NCBI RefSeq assembly: GCF_028554725.1
Contig: NC_071671.1
Span: forward strand, 22,071,501 to 22,135,500
Reading direction: 5' to 3'
Source: Zeugodacus cucurbitae
Lineage: Eukaryota; Arthropoda; Insecta; Diptera; Tephritidae
DNA length: 64,000 bases
Both the position numbers and the translations under genes were made by a program. Of the stretch, positions 36,460-49,375 are shown one piece after another; position 1 is the stretch's first letter; each line of letters starts with the position of its first letter. A model generated the notes under the pieces. That model saw only the letters and a program-made list of their open reading frames with translations, was not told the DNA's origin and did not search any database.

Positions 36460-36995
36460 TGAAATCTTGAATCTTCGAAAATTCGAAATATTAACGATAT
36501 TTTGAAACTGCAAAATTTCGAACTTGATAAAATGGTTCCTAGTTTGGTCTCAGTTTAGCAAATCATACAAACTCTCGAAGTTTCGAAATAGTTTCAATTC
36601 CACTGCTCTCTTTCCAACTTCGAAAATTCGAATTAAGTTAACTTTACTGTTTTATTTCGAACTTCGAATTCTCGAAATTTTCTACTCAATATAATGGTTC
36701 TTATTTTATTAACAGCCCAAAACATACGACAGCTTGAAACTTCGTTATTTCGGACTAGGTAAAATGGTTCCCAGCTTGTTCCCAGTTGCAAATCTAACAA
36801 AATTTCGAAACCTATAAATTTCGAACAAGATGTAACTCAACTGTATTATTTCGAATTCTTGAAACTTCAAAATTTCGAACTCGATATAACAGTTTCCAAT
36901 TTGTGCCTATTTCCAAAACTTACGAAAACTTGTAATCTCGAAATTTTGAACTCGAAATAACGGTACTCAATTTCTTTCCAATTCCAAATCTTACA
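36460..36995. repeat. TTCGAA-rich degenerate tandem array (~70-bp module)
   Basis: Five related blocks occur with their AATGGTTCC-like core near 36533, 36693, 36764, 36886 and 36960. Each is followed by a T-rich stretch with CCAGTT or CCAATT and a CAAATCTTAC-like segment. TTTCGAA/TTCGAAAT motifs fall between. Spacings of about 71, 122 and 160 bp suggest a ~70-bp module with losses. No ORF. Confidence 0.55.
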
Positions 36996-39900
36996 CAAAT
37001 TTACTCCATAAAATTGCGTCTTACTACACTAGTCATAAACACTGTCTACCAAACCAATTCAACCCAAAATAACGTCACACTCGACCAGAGTTCACTTACT
37101 AGTGCACCCAGAGACCCCGCGACAAGCGAATGCGACTGAGTACGTACGTCTTCAAGCATTTCTATAAATACAAAGTAGCAAAAAGCATCATTAAACCTTA
37201 AAAAGCACTAAAAGCGAATATTTAACAGGCCACCGGAGTGATCGACCAACGACGACGAGAGCGTGAGAGGTAGAGAGGCCACGAGGGAACGGGATGCCAG
37301 CAAAACACATTTTCGATGGCACTCAGACGACGCTGACGACGACAACCACGAGCTACACAAGAGCGTTGGGAAAAGCCATAGTAAAATTGAAACAATAACT
37401 AGACTATGGTGCTCGAAACACAACAATGCCAACAATAACAAGCTATACTCGTACAATAGCAATAGTAATAGTAGTAAGCAACAACAACAGCAATAACAAT
37501 TGAACAACAGCGGCAATTTCAAGTAACACAATATGAAAATGCATAAACGAATGAATATACATAGAGAAGGAGGCTCGTCAACACTTCACAGATTTTTTTC
37601 TATTATATCTGGAAAACATTTATCTGTAGCATACATACAGGGGCAATTTCACTAATATAGTGTGTACATGTGTTGGTGTGGTGAATATAATAAGTGATAT
37701 AAATGTGAGAGAGTGTATGTATGAAGGTTTATATATTTTGCATGTATTAATATATAAATGTATGTTCGTATGTGTGTACGTCCGCACATGTGTTTGTTGT
37801 AAAATGCTTATATGAGCTGTTTTTAATGTCAACAAACAAGTTGTTTGCATTTTTATGAGTTCACAGCACAATGTTTTTGTATTACGAAATTGTTTGTTGT
37901 TACAAAACAGAATACAAACAACAATACAACAACAAAAGCAACGGTTGGTAGAGAGAGTGCGGGGGAGCACAGTGGTGATGTGTGAATGCTGGCAAAGATG
38001 CTGGCTGCATAGGCACAAAAACGAGTGGCTAAATAAAGGCGCGCTGATGAATTGTTGCATAAAAGTAGTTGAGATAAAAATAAATGTAAGTGAAAAAAGT
38101 ATATTTTTAGAGAGAAACTATTGAAATAACCACAGAAGTTAAGTTAAAATAAATATTTTATGTGGAAATATGCCAAACTAAAAAAGTGTTGTATGATTTT
38201 TGAACTGAAAAATAGTTCTTGGCTTTCTGTATGACTGAAAATAAATAGTTTTTAAAATTACTCAAGAATTTTGAAAATATTTCAACTTTTTAAAATTATT
38301 TAAAAAAAAAACAAAAAAAAAATGCAAAGCAGTTCGGATCAAATATTGAAAAAAGTCAAAGTCATATGTCCGCTATTAACGCTTCACTAAGATAATATTG
38401 AACTTGTGGAACGCATACCCCAAGCAAATCAGTACTGAAAAGCTTTCCACTAATATTCAAAATAAAAATTTGATGAAAAGCGGAGAATTATCACAGAAAA
38501 TATTAATGGCTGAAATTCTAATTTTACTAAAATTCAAATTTTCAAGTTTGAGAGTATATAATGTAATAGTCGAGACACCCATGTAGTAACAATACTATTT
38601 GTAATGTAACTTTTTTGTAATGTTAAAAATTGCTTTCTCCATTACACATATGTAAATATTTATTGTTTAAATTTTTTTGAAATATCTTATGTCTGTGTGT
38701 ACATAGTAAACACAATACCATAATACTTTCATCCCGGTATTTTTACCACATGTATGTCTCGGGTATAAAATATACGCAATATTGAAACTTTTACACATAA
38801 TAGTTTTTATATTGAGACTCATGTTAAATATACTTAACAAACAGTTTTTGTTTGTTTAATAAAAAGTATTCATTTCGTATTCATTGGAGTATTCGAAAAT
38901 TTCGTTATTAGTGCATATATGACTTCTTACCACATATGGGTTTAAATTTATTATGGTATCAGAAGAATTTCAGAATCAGAATCATAAAAATATATCTATT
39001 GTGATTTTCCAACCAGTTTACTGTCAAGGGCAAGGTGACATCCTCAAAAATCTTTAACAATTCTTTGACTGTAGACACAAATTTGTACACAGAAACAGTA
39101 TCCTAAACTGTACCTATAAAAATATTTTGAAATTTAATTCAATCCTATTTTTTTCAGAAAACCAAACAAATGACTTCATAATGTCATGAATCATATTTTG
39201 TGCTACAAAAGTCCCCTTTAGCTCTATAATTTCTTACAGAGAGAGCTGTGAAATCTGTTGTCAAAGTAAACACATGTTTTTGACATTTGTGATTAATAAG
39301 TCATGATAAATTGACTTGAAAGAAATCTTATCGAAAAAATCACAGTATAGGGGGTGTTACTTCAGCAAATAGCACAAGCATTGCCTACCTTTAGGATGCA
39401 AACGAATAAATTTAAAAGGTACGAAAGAACGTAAAAAAATTATTAATGACAGATAGAGCTTTAAAATTTAAATTAAGATAATAAAAAACATTAAAAATAT
39501 ATAAAGTAAAAACAACAAGAAATATATTAAAAAAATATACTTAAACTCCATTGGCTTTTAGATATGCTTTAATAGGATTATTCATCAGAGATGCATTAAA
39601 CCTAAAAGAAATTTATACACATGTAGACATTAAACAAATTCTTATCAAACAAAACCCCCCATCTAATATTCATAAGCCTTCATTTACCAACACTCTTTTT
39701 ATATTTCCTTTCACTGTGCTCACAAATTTCCACAGACATACAAACAAAAGCTTCACTTCGCTTTGACGACTGGGTTAACACTGTATTAAGGTCATGTCGA
39801 GATTTAAGGTCACTTAACTGGCTTTAGAAAATCGCACGTGCGTGTAGAAGTTTAAGAAGCGTAATAAAATACAATGCCGCCAGGCAGCGATGCAGAAAAG

Positions 39901-42900
39901 TTTAGAAGGCGCTATTTATAAATGTTTATGTTTACTAAAAAGTTGGTGTGTCAATAGACGCCGCTGGGTGCAAGCACGGGCTAATATTAAGCGGGCTGGC
40001 GTATGAAAGTAAAATAAATGCAAATGCGTGTATAGTTTATACATTTTGAGAGTTTGATTTAAAGATTGAAAGAAAAGATGAATTTTAAAAAAGGAAGATT
40101 TTTTGAATTTAATTTCAATTTCATAGAATAGTGAGTTAGGAGTGAAAAAAAAATATTTCAGTATCAGTGCTTGATTACTGATTTGATCACAATCGAAAAA
40201 AACCCTAAATATCTAATATGTTGCCTACCTTTAGACTTAGTAACGATACTTTAGCTAAGCCGCATACCTCAAATTTTATTTTCATTTGTTTTTATGATGG
40301 ATGGAAGATCATAGGATTGTAATGTTTGTAAAGACAGGGAGGTGATAAGATCAAGGCAGAATCAAAACAGTCAACAGACTCTGTTGACCAAGAAGATGAA
40401 TTTTATTTCAGAAAAATAAAATTAAACTTTTTTTCAAATAAAAATATTGTCTCAAAAATAAATATTTGAAAAAATAGTCCCAAATATATATATTCTGTCA
40501 AAAAAAAATACAAAAACAAAATATTCGTAACTATTTTTTTTATATTCGGCAACCCAAGTATCTACGCAAAATATTGTTATTTAGCACTCTTCTTATAACA
40601 AATTTGGGCTAATCTGCATACATATAAACAGTTATATGTGCCACAGCATGTAGAAAATTAATTCTCTAATATACACACACACACACAAACACCCTTACAA
40701 AAAATATTTATGCAAGTATGTGTGAGTTTGGTCGAGTATTTGCTGAGTGGCAAATTTAACACTCGTGCCATGCAAATTACTTAAAACCGGCAGCCATGAA
40801 GATGAAAATTTATTACTTTTCTTTCACACTTGTTTGTTGCTTTATTTGCACACAAGACACACAAGAGGGCGCTGATAACAAAAGCTGTAAAGATGGAAAT
40901 TGTGCTGCATCACTATATTTGCTTAGGCAGCGATTCCGACGCACTCCTCCTCCTTGCTTCGGCTTGTGTAAACAAGCAGCGGAAGTGACCTTCGTTTGGG
41001 TTGTTTTGTGGATCCTTTGACCGTTTGCTTTGGAAAAAATTGCAATAACGGTTATTTTTATGCAATAACTGTTTGATGTTTATACAAAAACATGCGCTTG
41101 ACCTTTTTTTGTTGTTGCTGCTACAAGTTTGAAAGTATTTTAGTACATAACAATTTATGGTTTTTGCAAAAATTTGAGTACAAGACTTTCTAGAAACATA
41201 CTGGTTACCCTAATTATCACAGTCTTAATGGTATTCTAAACAACTAAAGCTGGAAGTTTATGCAACACTAGAAGGCTTCATATCCGAATTGAATGTTTAG
41301 AAGAAGAGGGGTGTACGATATATACGTACGAATCTTACCTACAAGCGTCAGTTACTCAGAGGCCAACAGTGGTCTTCTTATCTTTGATTATTCAGAACAT
41401 CTGGAAATGCCGAAATGTATACGTAGCAACTTTCTGGGTAGTAATATTACGTAAAATGGAAAAGAGCCTTATAGTTTAGAAATCTACAAATCATTTTTTT
41501 AAGTCATGATATATTATAGAAAGCTAAATTACAAACTTTTCAAGTTATTTTTAATAAACTTACTCGAAATTATAATCAATCTTCTCCGGAATCTCTAGAT
41601 ATAGTTATTAAAACATACCTGATACATGGTACATGGTACACCCAAGAACTCTAAAATCTTCAAACGAATTTTTAATTCTAAATCAGCTACATTAATGTTG
41701 ATCACTATGGGATTATTTTGGTTATTTGATGACCATTAACCACTTTATTCACCTAATATGACCTTTTTGCTTTGTGAAGAGATCCGCTTCTTATCGTTGG
41801 CTCTACTTCAGTTGTTCGTCAGATCGAAAATTTCGAGAAAGAACATGAGATTAAGATTCAGAAGATTCTCAAGTTAAGGAATTAGTTCAAGGTCTCTCCG
41901 GTTGGATAAAAATTTTATAGAAAGAAACCGATGAGTATTTTATAAGGAATCGAATAAATATTAATTAATCCTTCAGCTGTACCATCTGATAATTTTAACC
42001 CTTTACAATGCTTGCCCTCATCTTCACTACCATCACCACTAACTGTTATGTTATCGTTCAAAAAGAATTTATTAAAACTTAGCAACACTATAATATTCTA
42101 TTAACTTTCCGATTAAGTTTTCCACTTTTTTTTAGCGAATTCACAAGATAACAATTGCGCCCATTTTATGTACCCTCATAAGCGTAAAGAACTTCCAGCT
42201 AGCAAGCTAACTGAAAGAGCTTATATGTAATGCTAGCAGAATTTCTAATCTAAGCAACTACGTCTTTTTGCTGTCACTTGTTTTTTGATGCGAATTTTGA
42301 AACTCTCGTAAATTTAAGTCGACTACCACTTTTGCGGCAGTAAATATTTGAATGCACACACTTGAGTGCATATGTGTACATAACTCACGCACTAAAAATA
42401 CTTTTGAGCAACTTGACTTCTCAAACTACGTATTTTAAAATGCGGTTGCCGTTGCCTCCATGTGATTGTCTATTTTTAGGTGCACATGTCTAACACAAAA
42501 GCTGATATGTGCATAGTTGGATTATGAATATACTCTGGAGATTCAAGCTGCGTATATGTATATGTAAATTTTTTGCCCACATATATCTACAGTCTCCGGT
42601 GCAGTGCTCCAAGTACAACCGGTGGTTGATAATTCAGTATTTTTTTAATTGCAAGCAAAGACCGAGTACAATAGGAAAATCTCCAATTTTTCAAAAAGTT
42701 TAAAATAAAATCTTAAAATTTATCAGATATCTTCATTAGAGTGCATATCTGAAAAAAAAAGTTTAAACCTTGAACTTGAATTAACCAAAGGAAATTAGTC
42801 ATTCAATATTTCATCTTCTCTAAAATGGTTACTGTGGTTTATAAAACTATGCCAAACTTAAGTCTAATAGTAATATAAATTGTAACAACATCTTCATAAG

Positions 42901-43593
42901 CGGATACAATCTAGAAAGGTCGTTTTTAGCATACAAGCCACAAGGCACAAGTCCACGCTTTAAGTAAAAACAAATAATGGCAATAATAATAATAAAAAAC
43001 AAACAAATATTGCATAAATTTTCTAGCCCTAAATCCGAAGTTGAACCTATAATGAATGGTGAACCTAATACTAGTACCATACAAACTAAAAATAACCCAA
43101 TTTACACCCCAAATTTCTTCTATTAGTTCGATATTGAACATTCTAAGACCCAATCAGACTCTTGACTCACTAAAGGCGGTTGATATATTTATTAAATGCA
43201 GAGAATGGGCTTCGAAGCGAGCAATCATGTATACCGCATAATTTATGTTTAATGTTTAAAACACATTTCCAAGAAAGCTCCTCTACTTTTGTAGAAAAAT
43301 AGATGTTATGATAAAGAAACTCACTCCGTCTTCAAACCAGCATAAGATCGTAACTTCAGATTTGTACATAAGCCCATCTATTGGAACACTTTCTTTGAAT
43401 AAGTAGCTATTACCTCATTTATAGTTACGAGCATATACATATGTAGGCTTTTCGAGGTCTTTCGAAACAGAAAAATACGAAAAACTAAGATAATACTCCG
43501 ATAATACTCAGAAGTATCATCAAAAAATATTATATCAACCAACCTCGTACTGCTGTTAATAAACTAAACCTTTGGTCTGTACACACACCTCTC
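36996..43593. other. Non-coding stretch, possibly intronic
   Basis: 37100-38060 has leader-like composition: CAA/CAG repeats at 37425-37495, GT-rich microsatellites at 37665-37800 and higher GC at 37085-37350. It could include an exon or enhancer, but no splice-bounded coding segment is convincing. 38.1-43.6 kb is AT-rich with no recognised gene. A 74-codon frame at 40796-41020 starts with a hydrophobic stretch but lacks other support. Confidence 0.35.
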
Positions 43594-43661
43594 GTAAAAC
43601 TCCGTTTTAGACGCGTCGCATTCAAATGCACACTTGGGCCAAATACAAAACAGAGTTTTAC
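43594..43661. other. Short hairpin-forming inverted repeat
   Basis: Arms gtaaaactccgtttt (43594-43608) and aaaacagagttttac (43647-43661) are reverse complements with one mismatch (tolerated as G-U in RNA), around a 38-base loop. The size resembles a small RNA hairpin, but the stem is short for a microRNA precursor. Confidence 0.4.
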
Positions 43662-45626
43662 AAGACAGCAAAGCAAATTACATGCTAGACATACACAAAC
43701 CTATGTACATTTGTAGTATAACCGAGGACATATGTTAGCTGATATGGATTTGCGCGTGATTTTGCTTGTATTGCTTGCTTCACACCCACCACGCTCCACA
43801 AAGTATTGTTATTGTGTGTAAACATACTATATTTTATGACTACACAAGCGTACATATATATTATATATACACTTGTCTATATGTACTAATACATCGCGTG
43901 TGTGAGAGTTTGTGGCAGGAAGCTGTATTTTATGGTAGCAATTGTAAAATTTTCGTTTTACCGTTACTGTGCATAATTTTTGGCAAAAGTCGTTGGCGTC
44001 GCCCCTGGCAGCGGTAAGTCGTAAGTCGCATATTGCGCACTGGTACTTTCGAAAATACACACAAACACACACACTCACATATAGTTGTTGAGCTGGTTGT
44101 AAAATCCGTTTAGAGGTTACTCATACACTATGGCGCTCGCTCCCTTGTGAGTACTGCAGCCAGTTGGGTTATGCAGTATGCATATATATATTTATATATA
44201 TATTTCTGTGTATTTACATGTGTGTTTGCGTTAAATAAATTTAGGTTAGGTTACTGCTTGACTTGCTTGTTTGATGCTAAGGTATTTGTTTGCATTCTTC
44301 ACGGGATTTATGCGGAATTTCAGTGTTGGTTTGGGGGTGTCATATTTTACAAATTCCCCACTGTGTGTTAGCAAAATACTGATTGCATATCAGCGAATTG
44401 AAGATAAAGCTGTTAGGTATTGATTTTTTTATTGAATTGAAATTCATAATCTCAAATGTTTGTAAATATTCATAGGTATGTATGCAGGAAGTGCTAATAA
44501 AATATGAATAAAAATGAAAATTAGTTGCAAATCTAGAAACATTTTTTTTTTAAATCAGGAAATTAAAAAAAAATACTTTTATATAGTATAGTAGTAATAA
44601 TCGAAAACAAAAGTCAGAAACTCCAAAGTTTCAAAAACTCACAAACCGGATTGCCAAAATTAATATAACATTCTTTAATTAATTTCTCTAGAATGTCCAT
44701 GCTGATTACGCATACTAAATATCTATTCGTGAAAATGATCGATAGCATTGTCCTACATTTACCACAGCGATTAACATGAATACGCAACCAAATTAAGTAA
44801 TGTTGCGCTCACTCTCCTACACACAATTAAATTCGTCAATTATTAATACAAAACATTTTAGTTTACTTTAACTTCCAAAGCTGAATTCCCACAAGCGCAT
44901 ATGCCCGAACGCCGCCCAATCAACGGCATGTGAGCAAAGTCCACTGACTCAGTGGCTGACTGGCTGAGTCACATGGCGGCAACACACCCGAAAAATGTCA
45001 ACAGAAATCACATAAAGTATACGCCCACGCGCACGCATCGCATAGACACGAGAAATTTGCATGTCAACAGCACATTTCCAACAATTTGATTAATTTCAAC
45101 AGCAAAAGTAAACGATAACAACAACAATAACGGATAATGCAAATAACAACAGTGCGCAAAAAAGTTAGTTGACCACTAACTGGTTGGTAGATTGTGTATA
45201 AAGTTTATGTGAAATTTAGCAAATGTTGTTGTTATTATTACTGTTGATGTTTTTGTTGTGGTTTTACAGCGCTTGGTGACTGGAGGTTATAAACTAAATT
45301 TTTAAAACAATTTTCTTAAATCCTTCAAGTTCTCAAGGTATCTCTCTGGGTTACAATATTTATTCGAACCTAAGTTGAAGTTCATAAGGCGCAATAAAAA
45401 TGTGAAATCAGAGAACTTTTCAATCAAAATTAGAAGTTTGTTAAGAAAAAAGGCCTCATCTGGGAACTATATTATCGTTTAGACCTATACAAAGCTGAGG
45501 AAACAACAATAAATGATCAAATCGTCTGACTTTACCGTCGTCCTCCGTAATTCTAGATTAGCAATAATACGGAATCCAATGTATCGTTATCCCAGGGCGC
45601 TTCAGCAACAATTAATGAAAAAAGGT
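43662..45626. other. Non-coding stretch with microsatellites
   Basis: CA and TATA-type microsatellites at 43850-43870, 44045-44080 and 44180-44205. A GC-richer segment at 44880-45060 holds a pair of TGACTCA sites. No gene recognised. Confidence 0.35.
44945..44971. promoter_or_regulatory. Inverted pair of AP-1/CNC-type sites (TGACTCAG ... CTGAGTCA)
   Basis: Perfect 8-bp inverted repeat, TGACTCAG at 44945-44952 and CTGAGTCA at 44964-44971, with an 11-bp spacer. TGACTCA is the established AP-1 (Jun/Fos) core. It lies in a locally GC-rich 180-bp patch. Function is not shown. Confidence 0.3.
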
Positions 45627-46050
45627 TAAGAGCTCCTCTGACTCTATGCTCCTAATGGTGAAGAGAACACTCAGCGGACGTGAAATCTTTTAACAGAAAG
45701 ATGGACGCTGCAAAAGGTCAGCAATTATGAATATTATGAGTCCGAATTCTTAAGGGATAGACTCGACGATCCACCTTTCTCCGAAATACACAATATTCAA
45801 TATCAGATAGAATTAGTGGAGAATGTTTAGATCTCTCTGACTCCATACAACCTAATTATGGAGAAAACGCTGAGTAGACGTTAAATTTTCGTGTTATGCA
45901 TGGATTTATGAGAACTCAAGGGGTGTTTGACTTTAGTGAAATCATACCATAATGGCAGCTACAACAGGCCAGCAATTAGCTCCATTAAGGTTCCGTAGTC
46001 TTAAGTGGTAGAGCCCACAAGCCATGCTTTCCTTGAACAACTTTATGCAT
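45627..46050. repeat. Old imperfect tandem duplication (~200-bp unit)
   Basis: Segments starting near 45630 and 45830 share an ordered series of blocks: CTCTGACTC(t/c)AT, CCTAAT-TG, GAGAA-AC-CT, GACGT-AAAT, then A-GGCCAGCAATTA against AAGGTCAGCAATTA, and AATTCTTAAG against TAGTCTTAAG. The copies have diverged by substitutions and indels. No coding content was recognised. Confidence 0.5.
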
Positions 46051-48589
46051 TGTTGACCGTACGCTTCAAAGGTTTTCGAAGTCTTAGAAAGAGCATAGGT
46101 ATTCGGAAAAATGAATTAAGATAATCCAATCCATAAATCAAACTATAAATACTGGATACACTCTTAAGATCAAGCCAGAAACATTACCTTTTTTCACTAA
46201 ACTACACTCTGATCAAGCTTCACCTTGCGTTTTTGTCATCTTTGGTTAATATACAGCTAAGAATTTCCCTCTCAAGTAAAATATTTGCCAGAAACTACAT
46301 TCTAGAAATGGAGTAAAGTAACTACACAATAACCAAATCTTCTGCTATAAGACTTTTCTCACAAAAATTTCAAGCCGAGTTTGAAATATGAATCTATTCC
46401 AGCAGAGAAATTTTGTCCAACCGCTCCCCAAACAACTCTAGACAATTTTAGTAACAGTATAAATATGGCCTTTTGACTCACCTCAGATGTACTGGAGCCC
46501 CATTCTTATAATCCTCTCTATAACTGTAACCCCGTTTCATTTCTACCCAAAGCATACTGCAGCCACATGCTGACAATTAAAGCACAGTAAAACTGTAAAT
46601 ATTATTTAAATTTCATAAAACTACAATAACAGCAAGCGAAATTCAGCGCCGAGTATTCGGCCGATGGCCACCGTGTCGACGGAAGTGACACCACCGACGC
46701 CACCGGTCCATTTATTTAACAGCAAATAGCTCACCAAAATAAAAAAGGCAAACAAAACCTGAGCCAAGAACCGCAAAGTGTAAAAACCAACAAAAATACC
46801 GAAAGAGTGAAACCAGGGAAGCCACAGAAGTCAAGGCGCTGGCGACATGGCGACAACGGAGCTGGTGCTGGTGGCGTCCAAAACCGCTGACCGAGAATAT
46901 AAAGGAAGTCGACTTTTTTATGCTTTTCATCATACGCTCACTTTGTTTTACTTTTTATTATATAAATGTTATTTTTCCCCGCACATTACTGGTAACTTGC
47001 CCAAAGTGCCGTTAGCTTGTCTGAGTGTGTGGGTTTATTACATCTACCGTTCACTTATTTGCATTATTTAATTTCCATTTTACTGCCAATGAAAGTTGTA
47101 GTTAAATTGAATTGGTTAAAAATAGAAGGCAAAAGGTTGTTTGATATTTAATTTTTATTAAAAATAAGATATCAAAAAAATTATGGAGTGGCTGGTAGTT
47201 TGGCTTTGTTAGTTCCAATATATTATTGTATTAAATATTTGAACAAAATTTTCGACATGTGGCTATTCAGACTGAGTCTTTTGGTAACCCTACTATCGGA
47301 AAATTTTGCAATTCGTCTAGGAAGGGAGGTTTATTTCTCAAAGTAGGCAATTTCTCAGAATTGACATAAATGTAGAACCCATATGTTCATTTTGACAGTT
47401 CATTTGACAGCTGTCACTCTTCTTTTCCAAAAAAGAATTCTACACCTCCAAAACAAACACCCTCCATTTATGTAAATATGTAAAACTGAGTTTGCACACT
47501 CCAATAACTGTCACAGCGCTTGGCAACAATCCACGCGATTTTGCAAGAAGAGCGGAAAACGTCATTCGCCTACTTTACTTGGCCGAAAATATCAGGTAAT
47601 GACTTGAGCCATGAAGTGCCATTAAAAGTTGCGTTCAACGAAATTAAAAATTGTGCCGTTTTTTTGTGGCACTTAAAATCGAATTAAATGACAGTGGAAA
47701 AATAGAACATTCATACAAAAAGAAAAATAAATAAAAAGTAACGGACCAAATACCTTTTTCTCTTTATAAAAAGTTACCTAAGTTATTGTAATACAAAATT
47801 AAGCCAAATAAGGTAAAGTGAATAAGGCGATAAAAAGCAAGGTTAAGCCAAAGGGTGAAGTCCCTTTTTTTATTGACTGAAAGCAATTCGAAGTTTTGGC
47901 AGCCGCTCCGAGAGCGTGGCATGTGTCAACATAAGGAAAATAGCAAATAAAGTAAATAATAAAGAATAAATGTGCTGCCAAGTCACATTGCTATTTCTGG
48001 TATATTGAAATAATTTTATGGTTTTTACCCACTTTTTATCGTATTTTATTTGTTTTCGCTTTTAATTAAAATCGTTAGCAGATTTCTCGAATAATTTTAA
48101 GTGTCAATAAAGGTATTTATTTTGAGAGTACAAAAATTCTTAAATAAGTTAAAGAAGAACGGTATTTTTGGAAAGAATATTGCACAGTGAAACCAAGAGT
48201 GCTTGGATACCATATATTGATAGTCTTCTTCTTCTTTCCCGAGCGTCAAATCACCATTAAACGAGTTCAATTGTGGTTTTTTGATGGGTTATACTCGAAA
48301 TACACTACGGAGTATATGGGGACAAGAGTCCACGACCTCGTATCTCGACAGATCTCCGATAGCTGAGGCAGTAGACATTCTCATAGACCACGTACGTAGG
48401 TCATATTCGCAATTCGAAGTCTGCATCTTTTCGTGGTTGCCAACAAAACAAGTATCTCATGATAAAATCCACAGACCAAGAAACTGTCAAAAGAATGAGA
48501 GTGGACTTCACCCGACCAATCTGTTTCGAAGAAGACCAAAACAGTCCCACGGTAAGGTGATGTCCATTGTTTTATAAATATGATCTCAC
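46051..48589. other. Non-coding stretch
   Basis: 46650-46900 is GC-richer and contains a short frame starting MATTELVLVASKTADREY at 46847, but no splice donor follows naturally, so it is not called a gene. The remainder is AT-rich with nothing recognised. Confidence 0.35.
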
Positions 48590-48800
48590 TATTAATAGAT
48601 GGACACAAGGCTCTATTATGCCGAAATATTGCACCGCTTTGACGACGAATTGATATAAAAGAAGTCCTATTTGCCCAATATTACAATGTGGCGGTTCCCA
48701 CCTCCATCAAGCCATCAAGGTCACGGTCAAATTGAACGAATTAGTCTAGGGACTGCCATATATCCACCTTAGTCTCATGATTTTGTTCCGTTTTCTTTCA
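48590..48800 (+). mobile_element. mariner/Tc1-like transposase remnant
   Basis: In changing frames the plus strand reads YYAEILHRFDDELI, then KKSYLP, then VTVKLNE-L and GTAIYPP. The order and spacing resemble the stretch of mariner transposases around and after the second catalytic Asp, but the HQDN/HDNA and SPDLAPSD segments are destroyed. No terminal inverted repeats were found. It is a weak, highly decayed match. Confidence 0.4.
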
Positions 48801-48995
48801 TATTTCTTTAATTTCACATTTGAAGAGGTCATTCACAGGGCAGGTACTTGACTCGGGGAGTTTATCAACTCCACGAAATTCTCATTTCAGAACTCCCAAA
48901 AATGTAAATGTCAATCAATTTCAATAAGTTGGAGTTGGAGCATTACTGTGTCAAGTATATCGCACTGAATGGAGACGTTTTCTTATTAACCGTCG

Positions 48996-49375
48996 TAGGA
49001 TCCGCTTTAAGCGATTATAGCCGAATCCACCAGAGCGCACCACTCATTCCTCCTTTTTGCCAATTTCGCCAATTAGAAATTCCAAGTGCAGCCAAGTCCT
49101 TCTCCACCTGACCTTTCCAACGGAGTGGAGTCCTTCGTCTTCCTCGGCTTCTACCAGCGGGTACCGCGTTGACCACTATCACAGCTGAAGCACTTTCGTC
49201 CATTCGAACACCGCAGCCGCTGTCTTTTTATTCGCTGGACTATGTCTATGTCGTCGAATAACTCATACTGCTCATCGATCCATCGTCTGCGCTATTCGCC
49301 GTTGCCAATGTGTAAAGGACCATAAATCTTCCACAAAACCATTCCCATGATGAATACCGTCTCATCGGATGAATG
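48996..49375 (-). mobile_element. RTE-like retrotransposon, copy E (diverged 3' fragment, minus strand)
   Basis: The reverse strand carries the C-terminal part of the RTE-like ORF. 49203-49015 reads MDESASAVIVVNAVPAGRSR and then PLRWKGQVEKDLAALGISNW, parallel to MDENTPALKVFDAVPAGGSR and the following segment in copy B. Upstream (49290-49210) are GNGEYRRRW and DDIDIVQRIKRQR equivalents. It is more diverged than copies A-D and has a different end after the GGCTATAATCGC block, so it belongs to another subfamily or is older. No target duplication was identified. Confidence 0.82.

Noticed and set aside
36460..36995. CRISPR-like array considered for the TTCGAA repeat
   Set aside because: The repeats are degenerate with irregular spacing and the genome is clearly eukaryotic.
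37620..38060. 146-codon minus-strand ORF
   Set aside because: Lies over GT/CA microsatellites and low-complexity sequence. The peptide is Thr/His/Ile-rich with no domain.
40796..41020. 74-codon ORF with a signal-peptide-like start and seven cysteines
   Set aside because: Short, in AT-rich DNA, no recognised secreted family, no promoter or intron evidence. A weak candidate only.
46847..47071. Possible first exon MATTELVLVASKTADREY
   Set aside because: No GT donor at the end of the coding-like stretch, and the frame passes into AT-rich hydrophobic noise.
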